Program-made: the position numbers and the translations under genes
From: Armatimonadota bacterium
Lineage (GTDB): Bacteria > Sysuimicrobiota > Sysuimicrobiia > Sysuimicrobiales > Sysuimicrobiaceae
Direction of reading: 5' to 3'
Assembly (NCBI GenBank): GCA_025059775.1
Contig: JANXCW010000013.1
Coordinates: 1-59,943, forward strand
Length of the DNA stretch: 59,943 nt
Shown here: piece by piece, positions 33,568 through 41,770 of the stretch
Position numbering within the stretch: position 1 is the stretch's first letter
Layout of the letters: every line of letters starts with the position of its first letter
The notes under the pieces: generated by a model
What the model was told of the DNA's origin: nothing
The model's database searches: none
What the model saw: only the letters and a program-made list of their open reading frames with translations

Positions 33568-34269
33568 GTGGCAGAGGTCCTCGTGGTCCAGCACGCGGAG
33601 GTGGAAGCCCCGGGGCTCCTTGGGGAGGTCCTCCGAGCGCGTGGCCACGGCCTGCGCGTGCTCCATCCGTACCGGGGGGATCCGATCCCCAAGCCGCCTC
33701 TAATGGCCGCGGGACTCGTGCTCCTGGGCGGTCCCATGGGGGTGTACGAGCAGGACCGCTACCCGTTCCTGCGGGCGGAGCTGCAACTGCTCGAGGATGC
33801 CGTAAGTCAGGGGAAGCCCGTCCTCGGGGTGTGCCTGGGAAGCCAGCTCCTGGCGGCGGCGCTGGGGGCGCAGGTGCGACCGGGCCCGGGGTTGGAACTG
33901 GGATGGCACCCGGTCAGGCTGGAGGCGGCGGCGGCCGAAGATCCTCTGTTCGCCGGGCTTCCGCGGTCCTTCTGGGCCTTCCACTGGCACGGGGACGTCT
34001 TCGACCTCCCGGACGGGGCCATCTGGCTTGCCCGCAGCGAACGGACCCTCTACCAGGCGTTTCGGTACGGAGAGGGCGCGTATGGGCTCCTGTTCCACCT
34101 GGAGGTCACCGAAGCCATGGTGCGGGCCATGGTGCGGGCCTTCCCTCAGGATCTGGAGCGGGCCGGGATAGATCCGGAGGCGGTGAGTTCCGAAGCAGAG
34201 CGGTATGCGCCCGCGCTGCGGGACCTGGGGTTGCGGGTGTTCGGGCGGTGGGCAGAGCACCTGGCATGA
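33568..34269 (+). CDS. Class I glutamine amidotransferase (GMP-synthase-like)
   Basis: Triad glutamine amidotransferase fold with nucleophile Cys in PVLGVCLGSQLLAAALGA, the oxyanion strand VLLGGPMGVYE, the FHWHGDVFDLP segment and the catalytic His-Glu in LLFHLEVTEAM. 233 residues as a free-standing domain of the type that transfers to unknown acceptors or hydrolyses gamma-glutamyl compounds. GTG start two bases after the amidohydrolase stop; stop overlaps the DUF3054 gene by ATGA. Confidence 0.9.
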   Translation: MAEVLVVQHAEVEAPGLLGEVLRARGHGLRVLHPYRGDPIPKPPLMAAGLVLLGGPMGVYEQDRYPFLRAELQLLEDAVSQGKPVLGVCLGSQLLAAALGAQVRPGPGLELGWHPVRLEAAAAEDPLFAGLPRSFWAFHWHGDVFDLPDGAIWLARSERTLYQAFRYGEGAYGLLFHLEVTEAMVRAMVRAFPQDLERAGIDPEAVSSEAERYAPALRDLGLRVFGRWAEHLA

Positions 34270-34637
34270 GCCGTTGGACACTGGCGCTCGGGGACGGGCT
34301 CGTGTTGGTGGTCTTCACCCTTCTCGGCGTGCGGGCCCACGGCGGGATCCCGGACCTGGATGCCCTCCTGCGCACCGCACTCCCCTTTTTGCTTTCCTGG
34401 GCCGCGACGAGCGGGGTGCTGGGTACCTACCGGCGCCCGGTGCGCGCGGGATGGCTTGGGGCGTGGCCTCTGGGGATCCTGCTGGGGGTGCTGGCCCGGC
34501 AGGCCCTCCTGGGGCGGCCCCTTTGGAGCTCCAGTACTGCCACCTTCGCCCTCGTGAGCCTGGTGGTGACGGGCGTGCTGCTGTTCGCGTGGCGGTCCGT
34601 GGCGGCGACCTGGGAAGCCCGGCAGGCAGTCCGCTAG
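34266..34637 (+). CDS. DUF3054-family small membrane protein
   Basis: 123 residues with four predicted transmembrane segments (LALGDGLVLVVFTLLGVRAH, ALPFLLSWAATSGVLG, LGAWPLGILLGVLARQALL, FALVSLVVTGVLLFAWRSV). The composition and length fit DUF3054; function unknown. Translationally coupled to the amidotransferase gene and overlapping the convergent hydrolase gene by four bases. Confidence 0.8.
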   Translation: MSRWTLALGDGLVLVVFTLLGVRAHGGIPDLDALLRTALPFLLSWAATSGVLGTYRRPVRAGWLGAWPLGILLGVLARQALLGRPLWSSSTATFALVSLVVTGVLLFAWRSVAATWEARQAVR

Positions 34638-35302
34638 GAGGCAACCAGGTACCTTTTGAACCACTCGGCCGCGAGCCGCGCTACTTCCGCGAGGGCACCG
34701 GGCTCCTCGAAGAGGTGTCCTGCCCCCGGGACCACCGCAAGCCGCTTCTCGCATCGGAGACGCTGCAGGGCCTCCTCGTTCAGCCGGAGTACGGGGAGGT
34801 CTGCGCTCCCTACGATGAGGAGGGTAGGAGCCCGTACCCGGTCCAACACATGCGCGGCGAGATCGGGCCTCCCGCCCCTGGAGACCACCGCGCGGACGGC
34901 CTCCGGCCGCTCCGCGGCCGCGATCAAGGCCCCCGCGGCCCCCGTGCTGGCACCAAAGAGCCCGATGCGGAGCGCCTTCGTCTGCGGGTTCTCCGCAAGC
35001 CAGTCCACGAGCCCCACGAGCCGCCGGCCCAGCAGCCCGATGTCAAACCGATACTGGGCGGTTCGCAGGTCTGCGGCTTCTTCCTCTGGAGTGAGGAGAT
35101 CGATGAGAAGGGTGGCGAGTCCGTTTCGCTGCAGTTCCCGAGCCACGAACCGGTTGCGGGAGCTCAGGCGGCTGCTGCCACTCCCGTGAGCGAAGAGCAC
35201 GATTCCACGGGCACCCGAGGGAATCGAGAGGTCGCCATTGAGGACCACGCCTCCGGTAGGAGCCCGAACAGGGGTCTCTGGGACTTCCGTAGGGTCCATC
35301 AT
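34634..35302 (-). CDS. Alpha/beta hydrolase, dienelactone-hydrolase-like
   Basis: About 222 residues. Oxyanion region LFAHGSGSSRLSSRNRFVA, nucleophile Ser in GLFGASTGAAGAL (GxSxG), acid in LLIVGSADLPVL and catalytic His in VPGAGHLFEEPG. Related proteins are often fused to phosphoribosyltransferase domains, but here it stands alone. ATG at 35302 after GGGAGGGG. Confidence 0.87.
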   Translation of the reverse strand: MMDPTEVPETPVRAPTGGVVLNGDLSIPSGARGIVLFAHGSGSSRLSSRNRFVARELQRNGLATLLIDLLTPEEEAADLRTAQYRFDIGLLGRRLVGLVDWLAENPQTKALRIGLFGASTGAAGALIAAAERPEAVRAVVSRGGRPDLAAHVLDRVRAPTLLIVGSADLPVLRLNEEALQRLRCEKRLAVVPGAGHLFEEPGALAEVARLAAEWFKRYLVAS

Positions 35303-35343
35303 GAGTTCCCCTCCCCCCAGTCTGCCCCTTTTTTGCCCGGACG

Positions 35344-35359
35344 TTAAGCGGGTCTTAAG
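35344..35359. promoter_or_regulatory. TTAAG-N6-TTAAG direct repeat (candidate SARP box)
   Basis: TTAAG at 35344-35348 and 35355-35359, an 11-bp period, between divergent genes. No -10 at the 10-nt distance seen at other copies, so it is a weaker candidate or uses a different promoter geometry. Confidence 0.4.
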
Positions 35360-35367
35360 GACGGAGC

Positions 35368-35937
35368 GTGTCCGATCAAAGACGGGCCATGCGCGGTGCG
35401 CTCCTCGTGATCCTGCTGACAGCCCTCCCCCCAAGGCTGGTGGCCCGGGCCTACGAGATCCGGACCGTGGGCGGGTGGGAGCGGGAGCTGCGGGCGGGAG
35501 CCGTTGTGAGGACGGCACCGCCAAAGCCCGTGTTCTTCCGCCTGGCCCGTACTCCAGAGGGACGTTACCGGAACCCGAGGGAAGGCCTGCTCTTAAACGA
35601 GCGTTGCGAGGTGCTGGATGCCCGCGGAAAGCCCACGGGATTCGACGCGGGGCTATGTCCGGTGGATCCTGACAAGCCTCTGCTGCGGGTTCCTCTGCGG
35701 CGGGACGACCCGAAAGCCGTACTCCCGCTCCGGCGAGGGACGGTGGACGTGGACCTGGACGGGGATGGGGTCACCAACGAGCGAGGCTACATGATAGTGA
35801 CCGAGACCACCATCGTCGTGGTGGCCTACAGCCCTCACACGCGGATGCTCAAGTTCGATTTCACCCGCCTGGGCGATCCCCAGAAGGTCCGGGTCCTGCA
35901 GACCCTCCGGCGGTACCAGGTCCAGACCTTGCCTTAG
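35368..35937 (+). CDS. Secreted protein of unknown function
   Basis: 189 residues. A signal peptide lies in the first 30 (RGALLVILLTALPPRLVARA). The mature part is mostly beta, with LLLNERCEVLDARGKPTGFD, DPKAVLPLRRGTVDVDLDGD and a C-terminal strand TTIVVVAYSPHTRML. The DVDLDGDGVTNERG segment looks like an acidic Ca-binding loop (DxDxDGxxN). Two cysteines could form a disulfide. GTG start at 35368 with GGACGGAG; an ATG at 35389 is the alternative. No family recognised. A TTAAG repeat lies just upstream. Confidence 0.7.
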   Translation: MSDQRRAMRGALLVILLTALPPRLVARAYEIRTVGGWERELRAGAVVRTAPPKPVFFRLARTPEGRYRNPREGLLLNERCEVLDARGKPTGFDAGLCPVDPDKPLLRVPLRRDDPKAVLPLRRGTVDVDLDGDGVTNERGYMIVTETTIVVVAYSPHTRMLKFDFTRLGDPQKVRVLQTLRRYQVQTLP

Positions 35938-35943
35938 GGGGTG

Positions 35944-37674
35944 CTACCGCCACGTCCCGGGTAAGCCGCTCAACGATTCCTCCAACCTTCGCCATCCCTG
36001 TGTTTGGAGCATCTCTTCCAGCCGTCCACCACGCTCTACCCCACCGACGATGCCACCGAACACGGGATCCCGCCAGAACGTCCCCGTGTCGAAGGACTGC
36101 TTGTAGGTCCGGAAGACCTCTCCGGTGGCCGGATCCCGAACATAGGTCTGGTCGCTTAGAAGGTTGGTCCAGGAGCGGGACATCCAGGTGTTGAACTCCT
36201 GGCTTTGACGCGTCATCTCCAGAACCATCCGGGTCTGCTCTCGACTCATGGCTCGGGATCGTTCAGCTTCCCGCAGCGCCCACTCCGGGTTACCCTGCGT
36301 CCCGAGCAAGACTCCTGCAAAGATCCCCATGTCATGGTCGAAGGTGTTTGCCCGTGCCTGCATCACCGTGGCTTGCAAGTAGGCGTGACAGCTGAAGTGT
36401 GCCGCCGCGAAACTCTGCGTCCGCGAGCCAAGACTCCGGATCTCTACGTAGGCCTTCCGCAGCAGTCCGCCTGAGGAGGCGGAGACGAAGAAGCGGGCGG
36501 AAAAGTCAAAAGCCTGCGTGCCTGGCTGTTGGGGGAGAGCGGTCAATCTGGGGCCCATGGCGCGCTTTAGTTGGTTCAGGAACTGGCTGACTCGGCTCCG
36601 CTCCGCGATTGGGCGAGCCTCCCGGAGCGTCCAGGAAGCGCCCGTTTCCATCCCCCACAGCTGCAGCAGGAACTGAGGGGTCTGGCTCTGCTGGGTGAGA
36701 CAAAGGCCGCCGGCCCGGGTGGCTGGGCTCCCGTTCCACGTGAGGCGGGTTTGGGCGTTTGCCGCAAACCGCGTCTGAACTCCTTCGGAGTTCACGTAGA
36801 TCACGTCAAAACGCATCACGCTCGGGCTTCTGATGAGGGCGAAGGCGGGCCAGCGAAGGCCTGCCTGGGGGACCACCCCTCCCTGAAACGCATACCCATC
36901 CGGTACCGGGACGTACCCTGCAACCATGCCCAAGAGCGTGTCGTAGACAGGCTGCATGCGGTACGCGACCCGCTGCCCCGGGGGGAGAAAGGTCAGCGAC
37001 CGAAGCACACTCAGAGCTCTCGCTCGCGTATTCGCATGGGCGTCCCGGGGAAGGTAGACGCTCACCGCGAGCACTGCGCTTTGCCCAGGGATGAGCAGGT
37101 GGGCTGCTTCATAGGAGAGCTTTGCGAGTCGGGCACGGGCCCGTGCGGAGGAGAGAACGAAGTTGTATTCCCCAATCTGTCCAGCAAGTTCCCAGGGGTA
37201 GCGGAGTCCCTGGGCCACGAGGAGGAGCCCTCCTGGAATCTCCTTGAAATGCAGAGGAGCCCCTGTCTTGGAGAGCCGCCGGGTCTCTTCGGCGAAAGGC
37301 GCTACCACCCGGATGGGGGACGTCTTTGGAGCACCTCGGACAAGGAGGAACGCCTCGAAGTCGCTGAATAAAAGTCCGTAAGGCCGGATGCGGACGTGCC
37401 AGCCGTCCGGGAGGGTAGCGGCAAATCCATGTAGCCGGTTCGTAGCCCGCTCTGCAGCATTCACCGGAAGACTGCCAGCCAGGGCCAAACTCACAAGTAG
37501 AACGAAAAGCCATCCACCGCGCTTGCCAAGAGCACGTCTCGGAATTCGTTGATTCCAAGCCTTCTCGCGAATCCCCTCGCTCCTTTCGGTCCGTTTACCC
37601 ATTCCAGGCCATCTGACGCGGAGCAGTACAGACCTCATGACGCGCTTACCCCATACACATCCCCGCTCAGCCAT
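35944..37674 (-). CDS. Large secreted protein of unknown function
   Basis: About 576 residues. A long basic N-terminus precedes an export segment GGWLFVLLVSLALAGSLPVNA. The mature protein starts with a PsbP-like beta domain (HGFAATLPDGWHVRIRPYGL) similar to those in two other genes of this cluster. A second similar domain follows near GGLCLTQQSQTPQFLLQLWG. The Gln/Arg-rich C-terminus (MSREQTRMVLEMTRQSQEFN) has FRTYKQSFDTGTFWRDP. ATG 37674 has GGGGAG before it; other Met codons up to 37600 are possible. A TTAAG repeat lies 125 bp upstream. Last gene of the minus-strand cluster. Confidence 0.7.
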   Translation of the reverse strand: MAERGCVWGKRVMRSVLLRVRWPGMGKRTERSEGIREKAWNQRIPRRALGKRGGWLFVLLVSLALAGSLPVNAAERATNRLHGFAATLPDGWHVRIRPYGLLFSDFEAFLLVRGAPKTSPIRVVAPFAEETRRLSKTGAPLHFKEIPGGLLLVAQGLRYPWELAGQIGEYNFVLSSARARARLAKLSYEAAHLLIPGQSAVLAVSVYLPRDAHANTRARALSVLRSLTFLPPGQRVAYRMQPVYDTLLGMVAGYVPVPDGYAFQGGVVPQAGLRWPAFALIRSPSVMRFDVIYVNSEGVQTRFAANAQTRLTWNGSPATRAGGLCLTQQSQTPQFLLQLWGMETGASWTLREARPIAERSRVSQFLNQLKRAMGPRLTALPQQPGTQAFDFSARFFVSASSGGLLRKAYVEIRSLGSRTQSFAAAHFSCHAYLQATVMQARANTFDHDMGIFAGVLLGTQGNPEWALREAERSRAMSREQTRMVLEMTRQSQEFNTWMSRSWTNLLSDQTYVRDPATGEVFRTYKQSFDTGTFWRDPVFGGIVGGVERGGRLEEMLQTQGWRRLEESLSGLPGTWR

Positions 37675-37798
37675 TGACCGCTCCCCGGCCACCTCCGGCA
37701 CCTCCCTTCGCCGTCCCTTTCGGGATACGGACTCGATATCCCTTTCTCTCTAGCTTTCTCTAACTACAATTACATCACAGAAAGAATCCGGCATCCGG

Positions 37799-37814
37799 CT
37801 TAACGTCGACTTAA
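37799..37814 (-). promoter_or_regulatory. TTAAG-N6-TTAAG direct repeat (candidate SARP box)
   Basis: Minus-strand TTAAG at 37810-37814 and 37799-37803, overlapping the stop codon of the DUF3137-like gene and 125 bp upstream of the secreted-protein gene. GATTCT lies 10 nt downstream where a -10 is expected; a poor match. Confidence 0.5.
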
Positions 37815-38642
37815 CTGCTCCAGGGCCTCCGCTGCAGCCCAGAGCCATCTACGAAGATTGTCAAGCCCTTTCTGGGGCAGGGACTCAGCTGCGTCAGGAT
37901 GGAGGAGGTCGACTTCGCACGGCACAAACGCGTACACGCAGTCAGCCCTACGGATGACCAGAGGGCCATCCATCCCGGGAGAGGGCAAGATTTCCTCGAT
38001 GGCCGGATCCATGCGGGGGATACGGGTCACTGCGACAAGGCCCTGGAAGACCGTGCTGCGGGCCCCCCGAGTACGGTACAGAAGCTGCATCTGGGCGATA
38101 GCAAGGGAGGATCGCGCCTTGCGCGGGGTCAGTAGGACTTGCCACACGACGTGGTTTGCAGGGAAACGCGCACGGACGAGGCTCAGGAAATCCGCGGCGG
38201 ATCCGAAAAGGTCGGGGGAGTAGTCTTTTGTGAGCTCCTGGTACTCCAGGCCCAAGCCCTCTAGGATCCTGGGGAGGAGTTCCCGGCGGTATCGGACGTA
38301 GAAGGATGTCCGATGGAGGATGGCTTCGAGAATCCACACCAAGAGGAACATCGGGATCCCGAGAATCGCCAAGGCGCCCGCGGCGGTGAAGAGCAGGTCT
38401 TCCCACCGGGGGTAGAGGAAGCCGACCAGGAAGGCGAGGAGGCCTGCGACGATACCCATGAGCACGGCCGAGGTGGCTAGCATCCCGAGGAGGGACGCGA
38501 CGCGCGCGGTGGGTGCGATCCGGAGTCGTTCCAGCTCCAGCTGCTCCAAAAGCGGGCTGAGGGCAGAAAGAATGGGTTCGACTCGCGTCCGGAGGTCTCG
38601 GGACAATGCCTCGAGGTCCTCGCTCAGATGGTGGAACGCCAA
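37800..38642 (-). CDS. DUF3137-like membrane protein
   Basis: 280 residues. An N-terminal cytoplasmic helix (SEDLEALSRDLRTRVEPILS) is followed by two transmembrane segments (LLGMLATSAVLMGIVAGLLA and LLFTAAGALAILGIPMFLLV). A cytoplasmic domain has VRYRRELLPRILEGLGLEYQ, then STVFQGLVAVTRIPRMDPAI. This YKREllP...FkGl order is reminiscent of DUF3137; the assignment is tentative. Overlaps the upstream gene, which encodes a paralogous membrane protein. Function unknown. Confidence 0.72.
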   Translation of the reverse strand: MAFHHLSEDLEALSRDLRTRVEPILSALSPLLEQLELERLRIAPTARVASLLGMLATSAVLMGIVAGLLAFLVGFLYPRWEDLLFTAAGALAILGIPMFLLVWILEAILHRTSFYVRYRRELLPRILEGLGLEYQELTKDYSPDLFGSAADFLSLVRARFPANHVVWQVLLTPRKARSSLAIAQMQLLYRTRGARSTVFQGLVAVTRIPRMDPAIEEILPSPGMDGPLVIRRADCVYAFVPCEVDLLHPDAAESLPQKGLDNLRRWLWAAAEALEQLSRR

Positions 38643-39898
38643 TTCGCCCTCCCTCGGACGAAGTCCAGCAATCGCTCAGCGGGCAACCCTGCCGTCAGGC
38701 CGGCCAAGTAGACCACTCTGAGGAGAGCCCGGAGGTCTCGGGTGCACTTTTCTAGGGCCCAGCGGCCGTCGATGCGCCGCAGGGGGCTGGGTTCCAGAAA
38801 CCCTGCCCAGGGAAGCAAGGCGTAGGTGTAGCCCTCGCGGATCTTCGGATGGAGGATACGCTGTACCTGGGTGCTTTCGCGGATGAACACCTGGAAATGG
38901 CGGTCGAACTCCGAGTCTCCGATGGGGACCTGAAGCATCCGTTTGAGATCCGTCCGGAGCCCGGGTTCCCACTCGTCGAAGCGGCCGAGCAAGCTGGACA
39001 CGGGGGCCACAGCCACCTCAGAGCCGTAGACGGTTCCCTGTCCCACTCCCACCAGACCGTAGAACTGTCTCTCACTCCGACCGGGAGGCCCTGGCTGGCC
39101 AAGCCCGCGACGTTTCGGAATCCTCGGCAGAACGTCGGCCTTCGCCAGGACCATCCGGCATCCCTCGATCCGAGCCTCCAGAGCCAGCCGCACGTTCGGT
39201 GGCCGGCCCCCTACGGAGAAGTATAGAATCCAGCCGATGAGGAGGAATAGCGCGTAGGCGGGCAGCAGGGGACCACCTGTGAGCACGGCTGCGAGGAGGG
39301 TACCTCCGAGGGCTGCGAACGTCCTTCCGATCGCCGGGCTGAGGAGAGACAGTACGAGCCCGACGATCAGCAATCCGGCTGCGAGCCCAGCCACCAAGAC
39401 GCCAGCGATGAGAGGAGCCGTAACGACCCACACAGGGAAGCTCAGCCTCTGCCGGTCTGCCTCCAGGGAGGAGAACCCTGGTTGAGCCGCTGTCGGAGTT
39501 CCTCTGTCCGCGCGGGGACCTCCCGATCCAGAGTCTGTAGAATTCTTCCCGAGTTCACCATATCTCTGACCGTCCTCACTCAGGAAGCTAAGCGAGAGGG
39601 ACAGGCAGAACACCTCCTGGGCCTTCCATAAAGCCCCGGGACATGGTCTCAACCGGGGTAGTGGGAAGATGGCTACACCGAGGTCGCGCGATCCCTGGGG
39701 GATCCGAAGTCGGCGCATGGGGTCACCGACGGGTACCCGCTGTCTTCGCAGTCGGCTCCAGAGCCGCACATGCAGATCCGGTACACAGATGGTCTCCTGG
39801 AGTGGGCCCGACCCTGAATACTCGCGGAAGTGCCGGTCTGCATCCCGCCAAGCGACACCTGCTCGCCGGAAAGACCGCACCTCGTAGTGGGCCAGCAT
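38624..39898 (-). CDS. Membrane protein with C-terminal DUF3137-like half; possibly a fusion or frameshifted gene
   Basis: The open frame is 424 residues. The C-terminal 270 parallel the next gene: two or three membrane segments (VVTAPLIAGVLVAGLAAGLL to YALFLLIGWILYFSVG), then GLVGVGQGTVYGSEVAVAPV and a helical end. The N-terminal 145 residues (MLAHYEVRSFRRAGVAWRDA...) are unlike the paralogue. In another frame an ATG at 39561 gives MVNSGRILQTLDREVPARTE, which does resemble the paralogue's N-terminus and would join this frame after a shift near 39480. Either the N-terminal part is a separate upstream domain or a frameshift exists. The start 39898 is supported by a SARP-box promoter. Confidence 0.6.
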   Translation of the reverse strand: MLAHYEVRSFRRAGVAWRDADRHFREYSGSGPLQETICVPDLHVRLWSRLRRQRVPVGDPMRRLRIPQGSRDLGVAIFPLPRLRPCPGALWKAQEVFCLSLSLSFLSEDGQRYGELGKNSTDSGSGGPRADRGTPTAAQPGFSSLEADRQRLSFPVWVVTAPLIAGVLVAGLAAGLLIVGLVLSLLSPAIGRTFAALGGTLLAAVLTGGPLLPAYALFLLIGWILYFSVGGRPPNVRLALEARIEGCRMVLAKADVLPRIPKRRGLGQPGPPGRSERQFYGLVGVGQGTVYGSEVAVAPVSSLLGRFDEWEPGLRTDLKRMLQVPIGDSEFDRHFQVFIRESTQVQRILHPKIREGYTYALLPWAGFLEPSPLRRIDGRWALEKCTRDLRALLRVVYLAGLTAGLPAERLLDFVRGRANWRSTI

Positions 39899-39915
39899 CC
39901 CTTATTCAGGTTAAG

Positions 39916-39947
39916 AGCATAGGCTCCCGGGCTTAACTGTCGCTTAA
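39916..39947 (-). promoter_or_regulatory. SARP-type promoter: TTAAG-N6-TTAAG-N10-TATGCT
   Basis: Minus-strand TTAAG at 39943-39947 and 39932-39936, followed after exactly 10 nt by TATGCT (39916-39921). The gene start at 39898 lies 17 nt further. No -35 hexamer is present, as expected for an activator-dependent promoter. Confidence 0.68.
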
Positions 39948-40034
39948 CCTTGCGGATCTGGAAGGGGATTCAGTCCGCCTTCGGGGGTTGGGGCCAGGGT
40001 TAAAGGAGTCAGACACCTCCACTGCGTCTACACT

Positions 40035-40056
40035 CTTCCCTCAGGCTTCTCTCAGG
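40035..40056 (-). repeat. 11-bp tandem repeat CCTGAGRGAAG, two copies
   Basis: Minus strand CCTGAGAGAAG (40046-40056) and CCTGAGGGAAG (40035-40045). Ten nt after the second CCTGA comes TAGACG (40025-40030), the same geometry as the TTAAR boxes. It sits between the secreted-protein pseudogene and the membrane-protein gene. Confidence 0.6.
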
Positions 40057-40579
40057 TTACGGGGAGCAGGATACATAGGAGGTTCGCATTCTCCGGAACA
40101 GCAGTACAAGATCCGGAAACTCCGGGGCCGGCACTTCGCCCGCGAGGAACGCCACACGCATGGCCTGAGCCTCAGGGTGGAGGATTCAGACCCAGAACAC
40201 CATCCAGGTTTGGGAACCTGAGCTCCCCCAACGCGCCTCACCTTCCGTGATAGACCCGCGGTGCCCAGTCAGACGCCACTGCAGGCCCGGCACTCGGCGG
40301 AGGCCGAGGAGATCCTGCAGGATTTCCTGAGCGGCCCGCTGCGGGCTTAGGTTTCCCCGGATGGCGAGATCAGGCAGGACGAGGAACCGCGGAGTCTGGA
40401 ATGGGCCTTCCCGGTGGAAGATCACTAGGCCTATGTCTTGTGCCCAATGTACCCGCTAGGAAGCCGGGTGCAGGATCCGAAAGTGTCCGCCGGGGTCGCG
40501 ATAGGGGATGAGGGGTGGTATGTCATTAGGAAGATGCCGCCAGCCAGAGGAGAGAACTCACCGCCCACGCGACCATCAT
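40057..40579 (-). pseudogene. Decayed secreted PsbP-like domain protein gene
   Basis: Starting at ATG 40579 (overlapping the PrsW stop) the frame gives a signal peptide MMVAWAVSSLLWLAAS and stops. The neighbouring frame continues PPLIPYRDPGGHFRILHPAS, then TAG where Trp is expected, then RVHWAQDIGLVIFHREGPFQ and TPRFLVLPDLAIRG. Further on there is an in-frame TGA after TWMVFWV, then MRVAFLAGEVPAPEFPDLVL up to the TAA at 40057. The Y-RDP-x-x-HFRILHPASW pattern parallels YIDPDAEFAVDYPETW in the gene at 42 kb. One frameshift and two nonsense codons mark it as dead. Confidence 0.72.
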
Positions 40580-41727
40580 GTCCGCGAGATCTCCAAGGAG
40601 TCCAGTTGCGATCGGAGGTAGACGATCCGTTCCTGGAGGACTTCCTCCGGGGCACCCGGCGGTCGACCCCGGGATATCCGCCACCGGGCGAAGGCGAGTT
40701 CGGCTACCGTGTCGTAGAACTGTCGCAACGCCATCCAGCCTCCCGGTCCCTTCCGGGTGAAGGCGTCCCATAGACGCCGGGACTTGATCCCGGGGGTGGC
40801 CACCGCCCGCAGCTCGTCTTCTGACAGGACCCCTGAGGAGACGAAATCCACCAAGTAGGTGCGGACCAGCTGTCGCTCTCTCTTTTCGGCTAGAAAGGCG
40901 AGCACACCCAGGATCAGAACGGCAGGGAGCAGGAGGATGCCAAAGAGAACAGGGGCCAGGAGCAGAGAGGCTCCGCTTCCGACCGTGGCCTCCGTAGCCA
41001 ATGCGCTGGAGTTCCACAGGGCGTGGAAGAGGACCGCGGCCAGATAGCCGGTGGGAGGGACGATGAACTGCGCAATCCCTCCTCGTTCCCGCGCATACCC
41101 CAGGGCCGCGCCCGTGCACCCGGTCCAGACCGAGTGCATGAGTCCGAGGAGGATCACCCGTAACAGGAAGAGGACCGTGAGCCCTGCAAACCCGCCGGCT
41201 GCAAATGCACGGCCCAGGTACAAGACGTTTTCCGCAACACCGAACCCGAGCCCGACCAGGGCACCGTAGACGAGGCCGTCAGTCAGATTGTCGAACTCCT
41301 GGCGGAGGAAAGCCGCCATCCCGAGCAGTGCCACGCCTTTCGCAGTTTCCTCCACCAAAGGCGCCACAAGTCCGACGGTGATCCGGAGGGCCCAGAGGGG
41401 ACCCAAGACCGCCTGGAGGATGGCCCGCCAGAGCTCGTTGAAAACCAGCGCGAGGAGGATGGAGACGGTGGATCCCCAGAAGAAGGCCGCCAGCAGCAGC
41501 CATCCTGGCTCCTTCTCGTGGCGGTCAATCCAGAGGATGAGGCCTGCGTAAAGGGGCACGGGGAGCACCGAGGTCAGGGCTCCCACGAGGAATGGAACGA
41601 CGCCACGGGTTTCCGCGAGAAGAAGGAACAGGACCAGCAGGCCCACGAGGGAGAACAGCCCTGCAAGGGTTAGCTGCAGGAACAGGTAGGGATTCGCTGA
41701 GCGCCTCACCACTTGAGGGGGCTGCAC
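40576..41727 (-). CDS. PrsW-family intramembrane metalloprotease, copy 1
   Basis: 383 residues, about nine transmembrane segments. PrsW motifs: YAGLILWIDRHEKEPGWLLL, the EExxK motif in LVAPLVEETAKGVALLG, the E in LVYGALVGLGFGVAENVLY, and two His in LLGLMHSVWTGCTG and VLFHALWNSSA. A C-terminal cytoplasmic domain of about 100 residues (LWDAFTRKGPGGWMALRQFY, LAFARWRISRG) is shared by the other PrsW copies here. Family members such as B. subtilis PrsW cleave anti-sigma factors. GTG start with a strong GGAGGTGA site. Its stop overlaps a dead secreted-protein gene. Confidence 0.93.
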   Translation of the reverse strand: MQPPQVVRRSANPYLFLQLTLAGLFSLVGLLVLFLLLAETRGVVPFLVGALTSVLPVPLYAGLILWIDRHEKEPGWLLLAAFFWGSTVSILLALVFNELWRAILQAVLGPLWALRITVGLVAPLVEETAKGVALLGMAAFLRQEFDNLTDGLVYGALVGLGFGVAENVLYLGRAFAAGGFAGLTVLFLLRVILLGLMHSVWTGCTGAALGYARERGGIAQFIVPPTGYLAAVLFHALWNSSALATEATVGSGASLLLAPVLFGILLLPAVLILGVLAFLAEKRERQLVRTYLVDFVSSGVLSEDELRAVATPGIKSRRLWDAFTRKGPGGWMALRQFYDTVAELAFARWRISRGRPPGAPEEVLQERIVYLRSQLDSLEISRT

Positions 41728-41770
41728 AACTCACCTCCTATCCACTGGTTCGGCATCCTCACGTCCTCGA

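Noticed and set aside
36571-37371. 266-codon plus-strand open frame inside the large secreted-protein gene
   Set aside because: The minus-strand frame has a signal sequence and internal similarity to neighbouring genes; the plus frame has neither.
27067-40430. Genome-wide reassignment of TAG or TGA as sense codons
   Set aside because: Three broken genes have in-frame stops, but many intact genes here end properly in TAG or TGA, and two of the broken genes also have frameshifts; ordinary decay explains them.
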